Assembly (NCBI GenBank): GCA_024644745.1
Contig: JAHEHF010000010.1
Location: 1-51,801, forward strand
DNA length: 51,801 nt
Source of the DNA: Flavobacteriaceae bacterium
GTDB taxonomy: Bacteria > Bacteroidota > Bacteroidia > Flavobacteriales > Flavobacteriaceae
Direction: 5' to 3'
Below the pieces are notes generated by a model. The model was not told the DNA's origin, did not search any database, and saw nothing but the letters and a program-made list of their open reading frames with translations. The position numbers and the translations under genes are program-made. This document shows, in pieces, positions 8,610-16,946 of the stretch; position 1 is the first letter of the stretch, and each line of letters begins with the position of its first letter.

Positions 8610-10082
8610 ATGAGTCGTATCAATAAATTTTCGCTTCGCACAAGGATCTTTATCGCGATGATCTTTATTGTTCTGATCGCTTCGGTATTGATTGCCGCCG
8701 TAACCATCTATCAGTACAACGAGCAGGCCGAAGATTACCACAACAAGCGGCTCGAGCGAAAGGAAGAGGCTATAAAATCTGCAATTACCTATGAACTGAA
8801 CCGGGATACGATCCAGGAATTTGAAACGGTTTTACTGCCGAGAATTCTGGAAAAGAAGCTCAACGAGATCTCTGATATCCATAATCTCGAGATCAACATC
8901 TATGATCTGAAAGGGAATTTACTCAGGAGCTCGTTCGTGGATGAGATTACCGACACGACAGACGCGAATCTCTCAGACGATATCATGAGGCAGATTTTCG
9001 TCACTGAAAAGCATCGTATGGTCCTTGAAAAAACATCGGCTGACGGCAATAAATTTAAATCGTCTTTTTCCTATCTGAATGGATCAAATGAGGAACCCAT
9101 AGGAATTGTTGGCGTACCTTATTTACAAGACAATTCCTTTCAGGACCAGGAACTGATCGAGTTTTTGCAAAGACTTTCGATGGTTTATCTTGTGATTTTG
9201 TTAATTGCCATTGTCATGGCGTATTTTTTGTCGAAGTACATCACAAAATCACTCGAAAATGTAACTAAAAGGATGCGGCAGACCACCGTAGAGCGAACCA
9301 ATGAAAAAATTATTCTTGATGAAGCAAGTCAGGAAATTATCGATCTGGTGGATGCTTATAACAGCATGATCGATCAGATTGAAGATTCAGCAGTGAAACT
9401 TGCCCAGAGTGAGCGAAAGCACGCCTGGAGAGAAATGGCCAAACAAGTGGCACACGAAATCAAGAACCCACTGACCCCGATGCGTTTGACCGTGCAGAGC
9501 TTTGACAATAATTTTGATCCCGGAGATCCTGACATCAAAGAAAAGATGCATGAGTACAGTGAATCATTGATTCAGCAAATAGATATCATGAGTTCGATTG
9601 CTTCTGCCTTTTCCAATTTTGCACAAATGCCTAATCCCAACAAGGAAGAACTTAATATTGTGGAAGAAGTCAAGAGGGCCCTGGATATTTTTCACGAAAC
9701 CTATATTGTTTACAGTCCTGCCAAGGACAAGATCATAACCCAGCTCGATAAGATCCAGCTCACAAGGATCGTGACCAATCTGGTAACCAATTCGATTCAT
9801 TCATTGAAAGACAGAGAAAATCCGGAGATCATTGTAAGGGTGTCTGAAAATGAGAGCGAGGTATTTTTGGAAATTGAGGATAATGGAATGGGAATCAACG
9901 AAAAGGATGCCTCAAAAATATTTGAACCAAAATTTACGACCAAATCCAGTGGAATGGGCTTGGGCCTGCCGATGGTCAAGAATATTGTCGAGGCCTATAA
10001 TGGCAGCATCACCTTTGTTTCAGAAGAGGATGGAAAAACAATTTTTACGGTATCTTTACCTAAAGAAACAAAAAACACATAA
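8610..10082 (+). CDS. NtrY-like sensor histidine kinase
   Basis: Second membrane histidine kinase, 490 residues from the ATG at 8610; an upstream in-frame TTG at 8586 is ignored. Transmembrane segments are near residues 12-34 and 190-212 with a periplasmic domain between, followed by a HAMP-type linker. The phosphorylation motif AKQVAHEIKNPLTPMRL (His282) is of the NtrY type (AHEIKNPLTPI in other phyla). The ATPase boxes VTNSIHSLKD, EDNGMGI and GMGLGLPMVKNI are intact. TATCTTTA at 8591-8598 is a near-match -7 element. Only 12 bases separate it from the enoyl-CoA hydratase gene. No NtrX-type regulator is present in the window. Confidence 0.88.
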   Translation: MSRINKFSLRTRIFIAMIFIVLIASVLIAAVTIYQYNEQAEDYHNKRLERKEEAIKSAITYELNRDTIQEFETVLLPRILEKKLNEISDIHNLEINIYDLKGNLLRSSFVDEITDTTDANLSDDIMRQIFVTEKHRMVLEKTSADGNKFKSSFSYLNGSNEEPIGIVGVPYLQDNSFQDQELIEFLQRLSMVYLVILLIAIVMAYFLSKYITKSLENVTKRMRQTTVERTNEKIILDEASQEIIDLVDAYNSMIDQIEDSAVKLAQSERKHAWREMAKQVAHEIKNPLTPMRLTVQSFDNNFDPGDPDIKEKMHEYSESLIQQIDIMSSIASAFSNFAQMPNPNKEELNIVEEVKRALDIFHETYIVYSPAKDKIITQLDKIQLTRIVTNLVTNSIHSLKDRENPEIIVRVSENESEVFLEIEDNGMGINEKDASKIFEPKFTTKSSGMGLGLPMVKNIVEAYNGSITFVSEEDGKTIFTVSLPKETKNT

Positions 10083-10094
10083 ACATTGCTTATC

Positions 10095-10868
10095 ATGGGC
10101 TATAAAAACATTCTAGTTGATCAGGAAGACCATTTTGGATACATTACCATCAACAGGCCTAAGAAACTCAACGCATTGAATAAAGAAACAATAGAGGAGT
10201 TACATCTGGCCTTTGAGGACCTTGACAGAGACGAGCAGATCAGGGTTATTATCATTACGGGAAGTGGTGAAAAGGCTTTTGTGGCAGGTGCCGATATTGC
10301 AGAATTTTCTGATTTTAATAAAGCTGAGGCTTTTGAACTTGCCAAAAAAGGACAGGAACTCCTTTTTGATTTTGTTGCAAATTTATCGACACCCGTTATC
10401 GCTGCGGTCAACGGATTCGCCCTGGGAGGTGGTCTTGAACTCGCCATGGCAAGTCATATCAGGGTAGCAGGAAGCAATGCAAGGATGGGTTTGCCTGAAG
10501 TGTCACTGGGTTTGATTCCAGGTTATGGTGGGACCCAAAGACTTCCCCAGCTGGTGGGTAAAGGAAAGGCGATGGAAATGATCTTCACAGGTGCCATGGT
10601 CAGTGCAGAAGATGCTCTGAATTACGGACTTGTGAATCACATGGTTGAACCGGAGGCCTTGATCTCATTTTGCGAGGAACTGGCCCTGAAGATTTCCAGA
10701 AATTCTCCCATGGCGATTAAAGCGGCCATTAAGGCGATCAATGCGAATTTCGAGGACGGTGTCAACGGATTTGAAACCGAAATAGCTGCCTTTGGAAATT
10801 GTTTCGGAACAGATGATTTTGATGAAGGCACCTCGGCTTTTATGGAGAAAAGAAAACCGGAGTTTTAA
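10095..10868 (+). CDS. enoyl-CoA hydratase/isomerase family protein
   Basis: Crotonase-fold protein of 257 residues, probably hydrating trans-2-enoyl-CoA in fatty-acid or branched-chain amino-acid degradation. The oxyanion-hole segments AFVAGADIAEF and GFALGGGLELAMA are present. Both catalytic glutamates of true hydratases are kept: one in GGGLEL, one in GLPEVSLGLIPG. PGYGGTQRL is the usual family signature. The ATG at 10095 is used; a TTG at 10086 is in frame but unneeded. It is probably co-transcribed with the preceding kinase gene. The exact substrate cannot be read from the sequence; the two glutamates argue for hydratase over isomerase. Confidence 0.9.
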   Translation: MGYKNILVDQEDHFGYITINRPKKLNALNKETIEELHLAFEDLDRDEQIRVIIITGSGEKAFVAGADIAEFSDFNKAEAFELAKKGQELLFDFVANLSTPVIAAVNGFALGGGLELAMASHIRVAGSNARMGLPEVSLGLIPGYGGTQRLPQLVGKGKAMEMIFTGAMVSAEDALNYGLVNHMVEPEALISFCEELALKISRNSPMAIKAAIKAINANFEDGVNGFETEIAAFGNCFGTDDFDEGTSAFMEKRKPEF

Positions 10869-10911
10869 ATTTGGCCTGTGGCCAGACCAGGTTAAAAAAT
10901 ACAATTATTCT

Positions 10912-11574
10912 TTAGACCTTGCCTTCCCACTCTGCGTAGAATTGCTGCAGAAACTGTTCCATGAAAACATGTCTTTCTTTCGCAATTTTTTTGCCTGTCC
11001 GTGTGTTCATTTTGTCTTTTAAAAGTAATAACTTTTCATAGAAATGATTAATGGTAGGGGCCTTACTTTTTTTATAGCTCTCCTTGTCCTGTTCTAATTT
11101 TGGAAGAATATCCGGGTCGTACATCAACCTGTTCTTAAATCCACCGTAGTTAAAAGCCCTTGCAATGCCAATGGCACCAATGGCATCCAAACGATCCGCA
11201 TCCTGAACCACCCTGAATTCAGGAGAATTAAATTTTTGAGACCCCTTATGATCCAGGCTTGATTTAAATGAGATGTTCTTGATGATTTTAACGATATGGT
11301 CGGTGATTTCCTCATCGATTTCCAGGCTCTGTAAAAAAGCAGCGGCTTTTTGAGGCCCGATTTGTTCGTTCCCATCATGGAATTTGGAATCTGCAATATC
11401 GTGCAATAAAGCACCCAATTCGACGATGAAGAGATTTACTTCTTCTCCTCTTGCAATGAGCAGGGCATTGTGATAAACCCTTTCTATATGGAACCAGTCA
11501 TGACCCCCTTCTGCACCTTGCAAGGTTTTTTTGACATAGGCCCTGGTTCTTTTGATCACTTGTTGCTTATCCAT
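10912..11574 (-). CDS. HD-domain phosphohydrolase (YedJ/YpgQ-like)
   Basis: Soluble HD-superfamily metal-dependent phosphohydrolase of 220 residues from the ATG at 11574. The frame extends 33 codons upstream, but those cross a terminator hairpin at 11588-11613 and are not conserved. Metal ligands are visible: His25 of HDWFHIERV, His58-Asp59 in LLHDIAD, and QDADRLDAIG toward the C-terminus. The RTGKKIAKERH...EWEG tail is typical of the YedJ/YpgQ branch; at least one characterised member of that branch is a nucleotide pyrophosphohydrolase. A role in hydrolysing non-canonical or excess nucleotides is inferred. Confidence 0.85.
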   Translation of the reverse strand: MDKQQVIKRTRAYVKKTLQGAEGGHDWFHIERVYHNALLIARGEEVNLFIVELGALLHDIADSKFHDGNEQIGPQKAAAFLQSLEIDEEITDHIVKIIKNISFKSSLDHKGSQKFNSPEFRVVQDADRLDAIGAIGIARAFNYGGFKNRLMYDPDILPKLEQDKESYKKSKAPTINHFYEKLLLLKDKMNTRTGKKIAKERHVFMEQFLQQFYAEWEGKV

Positions 11575-11583
11575 GCTGCAAAA

Positions 11584-11613
11584 TAAAAAAACCTCCTTAT
11601 AAAAAGAGGTTTT
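11584..11613 (-). terminator. intrinsic terminator after bacilliredoxin/lipoprotein genes
   Basis: AAAACCTC (11588-11595) and GAGGTTTT (11606-11613) form an 8-bp stem with a 10-base loop. Read on the minus strand, the stem is followed by a T run (A run at 11584-11591 on the plus strand). It ends minus-strand transcription of the genes at 11639-12439 before the HD gene at 11574, which therefore needs its own promoter or read-through. Confidence 0.75.
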
Positions 11614-11638
11614 AGTTAAATTTTTACCTGAAACATCA

Positions 11639-12019
11639 TCAGTCAAATATTGCCGTGCATTTTCCTTCAACACAATTTATGCTGCTTGGTGGCATGGCCA
11701 CAAAACAATCTGATTGGACCGAATACTTTTTATTGTATTCTGCTTCCTTTTTATTCAGGCTTTTAATTTTTGCTAAAAAAATTTCCACATCAATTGAACT
11801 GGAATAAACAATATATTCCCAGAATCCGCCACAGGGTTTTGCACCAATGCCCACACTGTAACAGATGAATTCATCTGAACAGACAGAGGCATCTGCCATA
11901 GCTTTGATTTCAACTTTTAATTTGTCAATTTCCTGCTGTTCTGTTTCCTGCAGGGTCAAATGATCTGAGTCATCGCAGTGGATGACCAGAAAAGACAATA
12001 ATGTGAAAAATAATTTCAT
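11639..12019 (-). CDS. small Cys-rich lipoprotein, unknown function
   Basis: Protein of 126 residues with a short hydrophobic signal and a probable lipobox ending at Cys15 (LVIHC followed by DDSD). It is therefore predicted to be lipid-anchored and exported. The mature part carries six further cysteines: two in VCSDEFIC, one in GAKPCGGFWEY and three in the C-terminal 25 residues. This pattern suggests disulfides. I recognise the GAKPCGG...YIVYS pattern only as a feature of small uncharacterised secreted proteins. The gene starts 9 bases after the bacilliredoxin gene and shares its terminator, so the two form a small operon. Confidence 0.75.
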   Translation of the reverse strand: MKLFFTLLSFLVIHCDDSDHLTLQETEQQEIDKLKVEIKAMADASVCSDEFICYSVGIGAKPCGGFWEYIVYSSSIDVEIFLAKIKSLNKKEAEYNKKYSVQSDCFVAMPPSSINCVEGKCTAIFD

Positions 12020-12028
12020 AAGAACTTT

Positions 12029-12439
12029 TTAGCAGAATTCGTCATAGGCACCAACCAGGTTGGCAGCGATCATTTCTGCAGACCTTCCTTCAATATGATG
12101 TCTTTCGAGCATGTGAACCAATTGTCCGTCTTTAAAAAGTGCTATGGAAGGTGATGATGGAGGAAAAGGAATCATCATCTCTCTTGCTTTTGAAGTAGAT
12201 TCAACATCAACTCCGGCAAAAACAGTTGTCAAATGATCAGGTTGCTTGTCCAATTGCAGGGAAGCTATAGCTCCTGGTCTGGCTGTTCCGGCAGCACACC
12301 CGCAAACCGAATTCACCATGACGAGGGTTGTTCCTTCCTTCTGCAAGGCGTCTTCAACGTCTTTTGCTGTATATAATTCCTGAAAACCTGCATTCACTAA
12401 TTCCTGACGCATGGGTTTTACCAATTCTTCTGGATACAT
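12029..12439 (-). CDS. BrxA/BrxB-family bacilliredoxin (DUF1094)
   Basis: Thioredoxin-fold protein of 136 residues with the diagnostic CGC active site (Cys46, Cys48) in NSVCGCAAGTARP. Family members remove bacillithiol from S-bacillithiolated proteins in Firmicutes; Bacteroidota homologues are thought to act similarly, because many of these bacteria have bacillithiol genes (family knowledge, not shown here). PSIALFKDGQLVHMLERH is the expected C-terminal strand and helix. An extra Cys is the final residue. The promoter -7 element is at 12471-12478. Co-transcription with a Cys-rich lipoprotein gene is suggestive of a thiol theme. Confidence 0.9.
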   Translation of the reverse strand: MYPEELVKPMRQELVNAGFQELYTAKDVEDALQKEGTTLVMVNSVCGCAAGTARPGAIASLQLDKQPDHLTTVFAGVDVESTSKAREMMIPFPPSSPSIALFKDGQLVHMLERHHIEGRSAEMIAANLVGAYDEFC

Positions 12440-12470
12440 AATATAATTTTTTTAGTTGTTTATGAGTTTG

Positions 12471-12478
12471 CAAAGATA
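12471..12478 (-). promoter_or_regulatory. -7 element for the bacilliredoxin operon
   Basis: On the minus strand this reads TATCTTTG, an exact match to TAnnTTTG, about 32 bases before the start codon at 12439. No good TTTG lies 17-23 bases upstream, so only the -7 half is supported. The rest of the 300-base gap 12440-12740 contains nothing else recognisable apart from the plus-strand element at 12715. Confidence 0.5.
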
Positions 12479-12714
12479 AGCAATGAATTGATATGAAACA
12501 TCAGTCAGAACACCTATACAGATGCCTGAAAATCATCTTGTGCAAGATTCTGCTGTAAGGCTCCTCTAAGTCATTGAAAAAGAGCAAAAAAATTTATTAT
12601 AATTATTTTTATCTTCTCTGTTGAAACCTTACAAATGACTGATCATTGAGGCCTCTAACTCAATATTTCACAAAATATTAGGGATAGATAAGCAAAATTT
12701 TGTGCCTATAAATG

Positions 12715-12722
12715 TATATTTG
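12715..12722 (+). promoter_or_regulatory. -7 element for the TerB/DnaJ gene
   Basis: TATATTTG matches TAnnTTTG exactly and lies 18 bases before the ATG at 12741. A TTTG at 12699-12702 is too close (12 bases) to be a standard -33 element, so the promoter is only partly supported. Confidence 0.5.
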
Positions 12723-12740
12723 TCGGCCTAAGACAATATT

Positions 12741-13481
12741 ATGGCGAATTTTTCTAAATGGCTTGGGGCAGGCCTTGGATGGACTTTTGCAGGACCCATA
12801 GGTGGAATTCTGGGATTTGTTCTGGGCAGTTTTGTGGATGAATTTTCAGAAGGAGAACTTTTGAATTATAAAAGCGAGATCAATCAACGGAAATCGACCC
12901 AATCAGGTGATTTTGAAATAAGCTTGCTGGTCCTGGCTGCCATCGTGATCAAATCAGACGGGAAAGTGGATAAAAGAGAGCTGGACTTTGTAAGGTCGTC
13001 TTTCATCAGTATGTACGGGAAAGAAAGAGCCAATCATGCCTTCAAGCTTTTCAAGGGAATCATTTCCAACAATAAAATTTCAACGAGGCAGGTCTGTTTG
13101 CAGATCAACAGGAACATGAACCACCCTTCAAGGTTGCAGTTGCTGCATTTTCTATTTGGTGTGGCAAAAGCTGATGGTACTGTGACTGAAAAAGAGCTCC
13201 ACAAAATTCACACCATTGCCGGATATCTCAATATCAATCCTCATGATTTTAATTCGATCAAGGCCATGTTTTACAATGAGGTCGACAGCTCTTACAAGAT
13301 CCTTGAGATCGAAAAATCAGCTACGGATGCAGAGGTGAAAAATGCCTACAGGAAGATGGTTAAAAAATACCATCCTGATAAGCTCAGGAATCTGGGACCT
13401 GAGCACGTCAAGGGAGCAGAAGACAAATTCAGACAGGTCCAGAATGCTTATGAGCACATTCAGAAGGAACGAGGTTTATAA
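12741..13481 (+). CDS. TerB- and DnaJ-domain protein (DjlA-like)
   Basis: Protein of 246 residues with three parts. A Gly-rich hydrophobic N-terminus (about 1-31) could insert in the membrane. A helical TerB/DjlA-N-like middle domain (about 50-175) contains two repeats around AAIVIKSDGKVDKREL and GVAKADGTVTEKEL. A C-terminal J domain (about 180-246) has the HPD tripeptide in KKYHPDKLRN. The architecture is that of DjlA, a membrane-anchored co-chaperone that stimulates DnaK. The stop is 5 bases from the stop of the convergent symporter gene. Confidence 0.88.
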   Translation: MANFSKWLGAGLGWTFAGPIGGILGFVLGSFVDEFSEGELLNYKSEINQRKSTQSGDFEISLLVLAAIVIKSDGKVDKRELDFVRSSFISMYGKERANHAFKLFKGIISNNKISTRQVCLQINRNMNHPSRLQLLHFLFGVAKADGTVTEKELHKIHTIAGYLNINPHDFNSIKAMFYNEVDSSYKILEIEKSATDAEVKNAYRKMVKKYHPDKLRNLGPEHVKGAEDKFRQVQNAYEHIQKERGL

Positions 13482-13486
13482 GCAGA

Positions 13487-15712
13487 TCAATCCGGTTTGG
13501 GTCTTAAGGTGTCTTTCTCTGTTGCAAACCACGGTTTGATTACATCCTTCAGGATATTCCATTTTTGGCTTTCTTTTTCATAAGGATTACCAAGGATCCA
13601 TTGGTCATAAATGCGGTCAAAGGTGCCATCCTGCTTTCTGAAATCTATCCATTTATTGACATAACCCCGCCAAATATTGTCTCTGGCAAGGGGAAATACC
13701 AGCGCATTATTGATGTGATATGGCAGGGGGTTCACTACCTTATAACCTGTTTTAAAAATAGTGACAGAGGCTGCCCTTTCAGCACTGGTCAAATGGGCAT
13801 CAATAAAGATGGAATCAGTGCGGCTACTATCAGTTTCTTTTTCCATGTCTTCACTGAGGGTAAAATAATCATTGATCTCCGGAACCGGATAAGCCCCACC
13901 TTTAGGAAAATAGGATAAGAATTCTTTTGCTATTTCTTTGCGATCTATATATGAAATTGTAAAAGTGTCCAGTTTTGAAGTCGTGTCAAAATTGTCAAAC
14001 ATGCTGTTATCCTGTTGAGTAAGCAGCGCCAGGGAAACATTGAGATAAGGCTTTGACAATTCAATCTCTTCAGCATAACGGCTAGACAAGAAAATATCGG
14101 ACATTACAATATCAAAGTGATCAGATTTAATGCCTTCTATGACCAGGCCTGGTGTGATCGGCACAAATTCAATGCTTACATTGAGATCGGCTGCAAGTTG
14201 ATGGGCCAGGTCAATTCCATAACCTACCAGGGCACTGTCTTTATTGTAAAAAGTGAATGGACCTGCATTTTCATAAAATCCTATTCTGACCTTATCTCTT
14301 CTTTTGATTCGGCTCAGTGTATTTTCTCCTCTCCACTTCGGATTCGGATTGGGTCTTGATTTCTCAAGGATGACATAGTCCTGTTCAGTACTGATCAATT
14401 TAAATTGATTTACGATCTCCAGATTGCTTGGAATGTTTTTCATGCTCGCTGCGAGAATAAACCGCAGGGAGACAACTGATATAATGGTAGTAATTGAAAT
14501 GACGATAAGGGCCTGTACAAACTTTCTTTTTTTAAATTTTAAATATCCTCCGCTGGCTGATATGGTCAGCAGGGTCAGGGTGATCAGATGGAAGGCACCT
14601 AAAACGACCCTGATGCGATCTGTAATGACAGTGGAAACCACAAAAAGCTGGAAGGTTTCTTTTGGGATTTTTAAAAGGTCAAGGCTAAAAGGCAGACCAG
14701 TGATAGGTGCCACAAAACTACTCAGCAGGGTAGAACTCAGAAATATGGGATAATCTGTATAAGCAAGGGCTTTACCCGTGAACCAGGCCGCAAAGGGCAC
14801 AAAGATAAAAATCATGAAGGTACCGAGATTGGGAAAAGGATAGGCAAGCGGCATGATGATATCCACACGGTCCTGGCTCTCTTCTGTGGCGTGGTCATCA
14901 GATTGGATAATTTCTTTGATGTTTTCTATCAGTTGCGGATATACGACAATGATCTTACCTGTTGCAAAAATGGTGATCAGGGTTGATCGGGTAATTCTGA
15001 AAATAGTTTTTGACGAATAGGGTGTAAATATGGATATGAGATAGGGCAGAACGATAAAGGTGATGAGAATCACGGCGAGCAAATACACAAAAAGGTAGCC
15101 TTGTAAACGGCTGAGATCAGACCAGCTTAAGGTACTCACAACACCCGCGGCAATACTGAAAACACCCAAAGGCGTAATTTTTATGATCATTTTATTTACT
15201 TGATTGAGCCCGTCAGTAAGCACATCAAGGGGCTTTAAAAGGGATTCCTTATTTGGTAATTTCATGACTCCCAAACCAATAAAAATACTGAAAAGAACAA
15301 CTGCAGGAACCACATTATCACTCATTGACTCAAAGGGATTGGCCGGAATATAAAGTTTGACAAAATCAAAGGGAACCACAGGCTGTATAAAGTCGGCACT
15401 GTAGAAATTACCACTTGACCAGGCGGGAAAGCTCAAAGGCAAAATGATCAAATAGAGGAGTCCAATGTTTAAAAGCAGAAAAAGAAACAGGAGCCCGTAT
15501 CGAATAATTTTTTTTCCTGTATCCATGGAAAGCCTTCCGATGTTCACGATGAGGGAAAACATGATATAAGGAAGAACGGTCATTTGAAGCAAACCAATAA
15601 AAACATCGCCTACAATGCTTAGCCATGCGACTTCTTCTCCAAAAAACAATCCGGCTGCAATACCACCCAGAACACCCAGCAGAACTTTTGATGAGAGCGA
15701 CAGTTTCTTCAT
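13487..15712 (-). CDS. SDF-type symporter fused to a solute-binding domain (SBP family 3)
   Basis: A 741-residue two-part protein. Residues 1 to about 420 form a multi-pass membrane domain recognisable as the dicarboxylate/glutamate:cation symporter (SDF/DAACS) fold, with the N-terminal LLGVLGGIAAGLFFGE and FIGLLQMTVLPYIMFSLI typical of the family. Residues about 470-720 form a periplasmic binding-protein domain of the amino-acid type (VRIGFYENAGPFTFY, GYGIDLAHQLAADL, FDIVMSDIFLSSRYAEEI). Key symporter motifs are missing: no serine-rich SSS loop (TLITIFATGK at about 243-252 instead) and PNLGTF in place of NMDGT near 292. Transport, sensing, or both are possible; the substrate is unknown. Confidence 0.85.
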   Translation of the reverse strand: MKKLSLSSKVLLGVLGGIAAGLFFGEEVAWLSIVGDVFIGLLQMTVLPYIMFSLIVNIGRLSMDTGKKIIRYGLLFLFLLLNIGLLYLIILPLSFPAWSSGNFYSADFIQPVVPFDFVKLYIPANPFESMSDNVVPAVVLFSIFIGLGVMKLPNKESLLKPLDVLTDGLNQVNKMIIKITPLGVFSIAAGVVSTLSWSDLSRLQGYLFVYLLAVILITFIVLPYLISIFTPYSSKTIFRITRSTLITIFATGKIIVVYPQLIENIKEIIQSDDHATEESQDRVDIIMPLAYPFPNLGTFMIFIFVPFAAWFTGKALAYTDYPIFLSSTLLSSFVAPITGLPFSLDLLKIPKETFQLFVVSTVITDRIRVVLGAFHLITLTLLTISASGGYLKFKKRKFVQALIVISITTIISVVSLRFILAASMKNIPSNLEIVNQFKLISTEQDYVILEKSRPNPNPKWRGENTLSRIKRRDKVRIGFYENAGPFTFYNKDSALVGYGIDLAHQLAADLNVSIEFVPITPGLVIEGIKSDHFDIVMSDIFLSSRYAEEIELSKPYLNVSLALLTQQDNSMFDNFDTTSKLDTFTISYIDRKEIAKEFLSYFPKGGAYPVPEINDYFTLSEDMEKETDSSRTDSIFIDAHLTSAERAASVTIFKTGYKVVNPLPYHINNALVFPLARDNIWRGYVNKWIDFRKQDGTFDRIYDQWILGNPYEKESQKWNILKDVIKPWFATEKDTLRPKPD

Positions 15713-15883
15713 AGGTTTTGTTTGGGGTAAATTTGCTTCATGATGCGGCTTATGGATAAAAATAGGAATTATATTTTAAATTTTATGTGATATCCTTTGA
15801 CCGGGTTTTTCAAAGAGGGACAATCCCTCCGATTGGAAGACCTTATTTTGACTGGCAAATATGGAAATCTTAAAGAGATGAAC

Positions 15884-15891
15884 TATCTTTG
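15884..15891 (+). promoter_or_regulatory. -7 element immediately before thiL
   Basis: TATCTTTG is an exact TAnnTTTG match ending 4 bases before the thiL ATG at 15896, so transcription would start at or just before the start codon. No clear -33 TTTG is present at 17-23 bases upstream. It supports the internal ATG over longer in-frame starts. Confidence 0.5.
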
Positions 15892-15895
15892 CCGC

Positions 15896-16939
15896 ATGTT
15901 AGAAAATAAGAATCAATCGAGAACACCCTTGTCAGAACTGGGAGAGTTCAAGTTAATAGATCACCTCACAAAGAACGCCTTAAAACATCATAAAAGTACC
16001 TTGAAAGGGGTGGGAGATGATTGTGCCGTTATTGACAATTCAGGGCTTCAAACCCTGGTCACAACAGATTTTTTGGTAGAGGGCGTACATTTTGACCTGA
16101 GTTACGTCCCATTGAAGCACCTGGGTTATAAAGCGGTTATGGTCAATCTTTCTGATATCTATGCCATGAACGGTACGGCCCGTCAGATTACGGTGTCGAT
16201 TGCCGTATCCAACCGTTTTCCGCTTGAGGCCATTGAAGAGTTGTACGAAGGTATCCATTTGGCCTGTAATACTTATAACGTTGATTTGGTTGGAGGTGAT
16301 ACTTCTTCGTCAACCAAAGGTTTGCTGATCAGTATAACGGCCATAGGTGTGGTAGATCCTGAAAAATGTGTCTACAGGAGCGGGGCCGGGGCCAATGACC
16401 TTTTGGTCGTTACCGGGGATCTCGGAGCAGCCTATTTGGGTTTGCAGGTGCTTGAAAGAGAAAAGCAGGTTTTTCAGGTAAACCCCAATGCCAACCATGA
16501 ACTCGATAATTACACTTACCTGGTCGAAAGGCAGTTAAAGCCTGAGGCAAGAAAAGACGTGGTGAAATTGTTTGATGACCTGAAAGTAAAGCCTACTTCC
16601 ATGATCGATATTTCTGACGGACTTTCTTCTGAAGTGTTGCACCTGTGTAAGCAATCCAAAACCGGCTGTCAGTTGTATGAAGATAAGATCCCGCTTGACC
16701 AACAGGTGATCTCTACTTGTGAGGAGTTTAATTTAGACAGTACGACCATCGCTTTGAGCGGAGGGGAGGATTATGAACTGCTTTTTACAGTGAAACAGGA
16801 GGATTATCCAAAAATTAAGGGTAACCCTAACTTTAGTGTCATCGGTCATATGACCCAGGATGAAGGAATAGTGGAGCTGGTGACCCGTGGTGGCCAAAAA
16901 GTCCCGGTAACGGCACAGGGCTGGAATGCGCTGAACTAG
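15896..16939 (+). CDS. thiL: thiamine-monophosphate kinase
   Basis: Phosphorylates thiamine monophosphate to thiamine diphosphate, the last step of cofactor synthesis. The 347-residue protein has the AIR-synthase/ThiL signatures GVGDDCAVI, TTDFLVEGVHFD, VNLSDIYAMNG, VGGDTSSS, DISDGLSSE and LSGGEDYELLF, with the metal- and ATP-binding aspartates in place. The frame is open from 15797, but the extra 33 residues precede the normal family N-terminus and would cross a -7 promoter element. ATG 15896 is therefore chosen. It stands alone, converging on the DUF4251 gene 7 bases after its stop. Confidence 0.94.
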   Translation: MLENKNQSRTPLSELGEFKLIDHLTKNALKHHKSTLKGVGDDCAVIDNSGLQTLVTTDFLVEGVHFDLSYVPLKHLGYKAVMVNLSDIYAMNGTARQITVSIAVSNRFPLEAIEELYEGIHLACNTYNVDLVGGDTSSSTKGLLISITAIGVVDPEKCVYRSGAGANDLLVVTGDLGAAYLGLQVLEREKQVFQVNPNANHELDNYTYLVERQLKPEARKDVVKLFDDLKVKPTSMIDISDGLSSEVLHLCKQSKTGCQLYEDKIPLDQQVISTCEEFNLDSTTIALSGGEDYELLFTVKQEDYPKIKGNPNFSVIGHMTQDEGIVELVTRGGQKVPVTAQGWNALN

Positions 16940-16946
16940 AATACCT

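Noticed and set aside
15797-15895. N-terminal extension of thiL
   Set aside because: Not like the family N-terminus and would place a -7 promoter element inside the gene.
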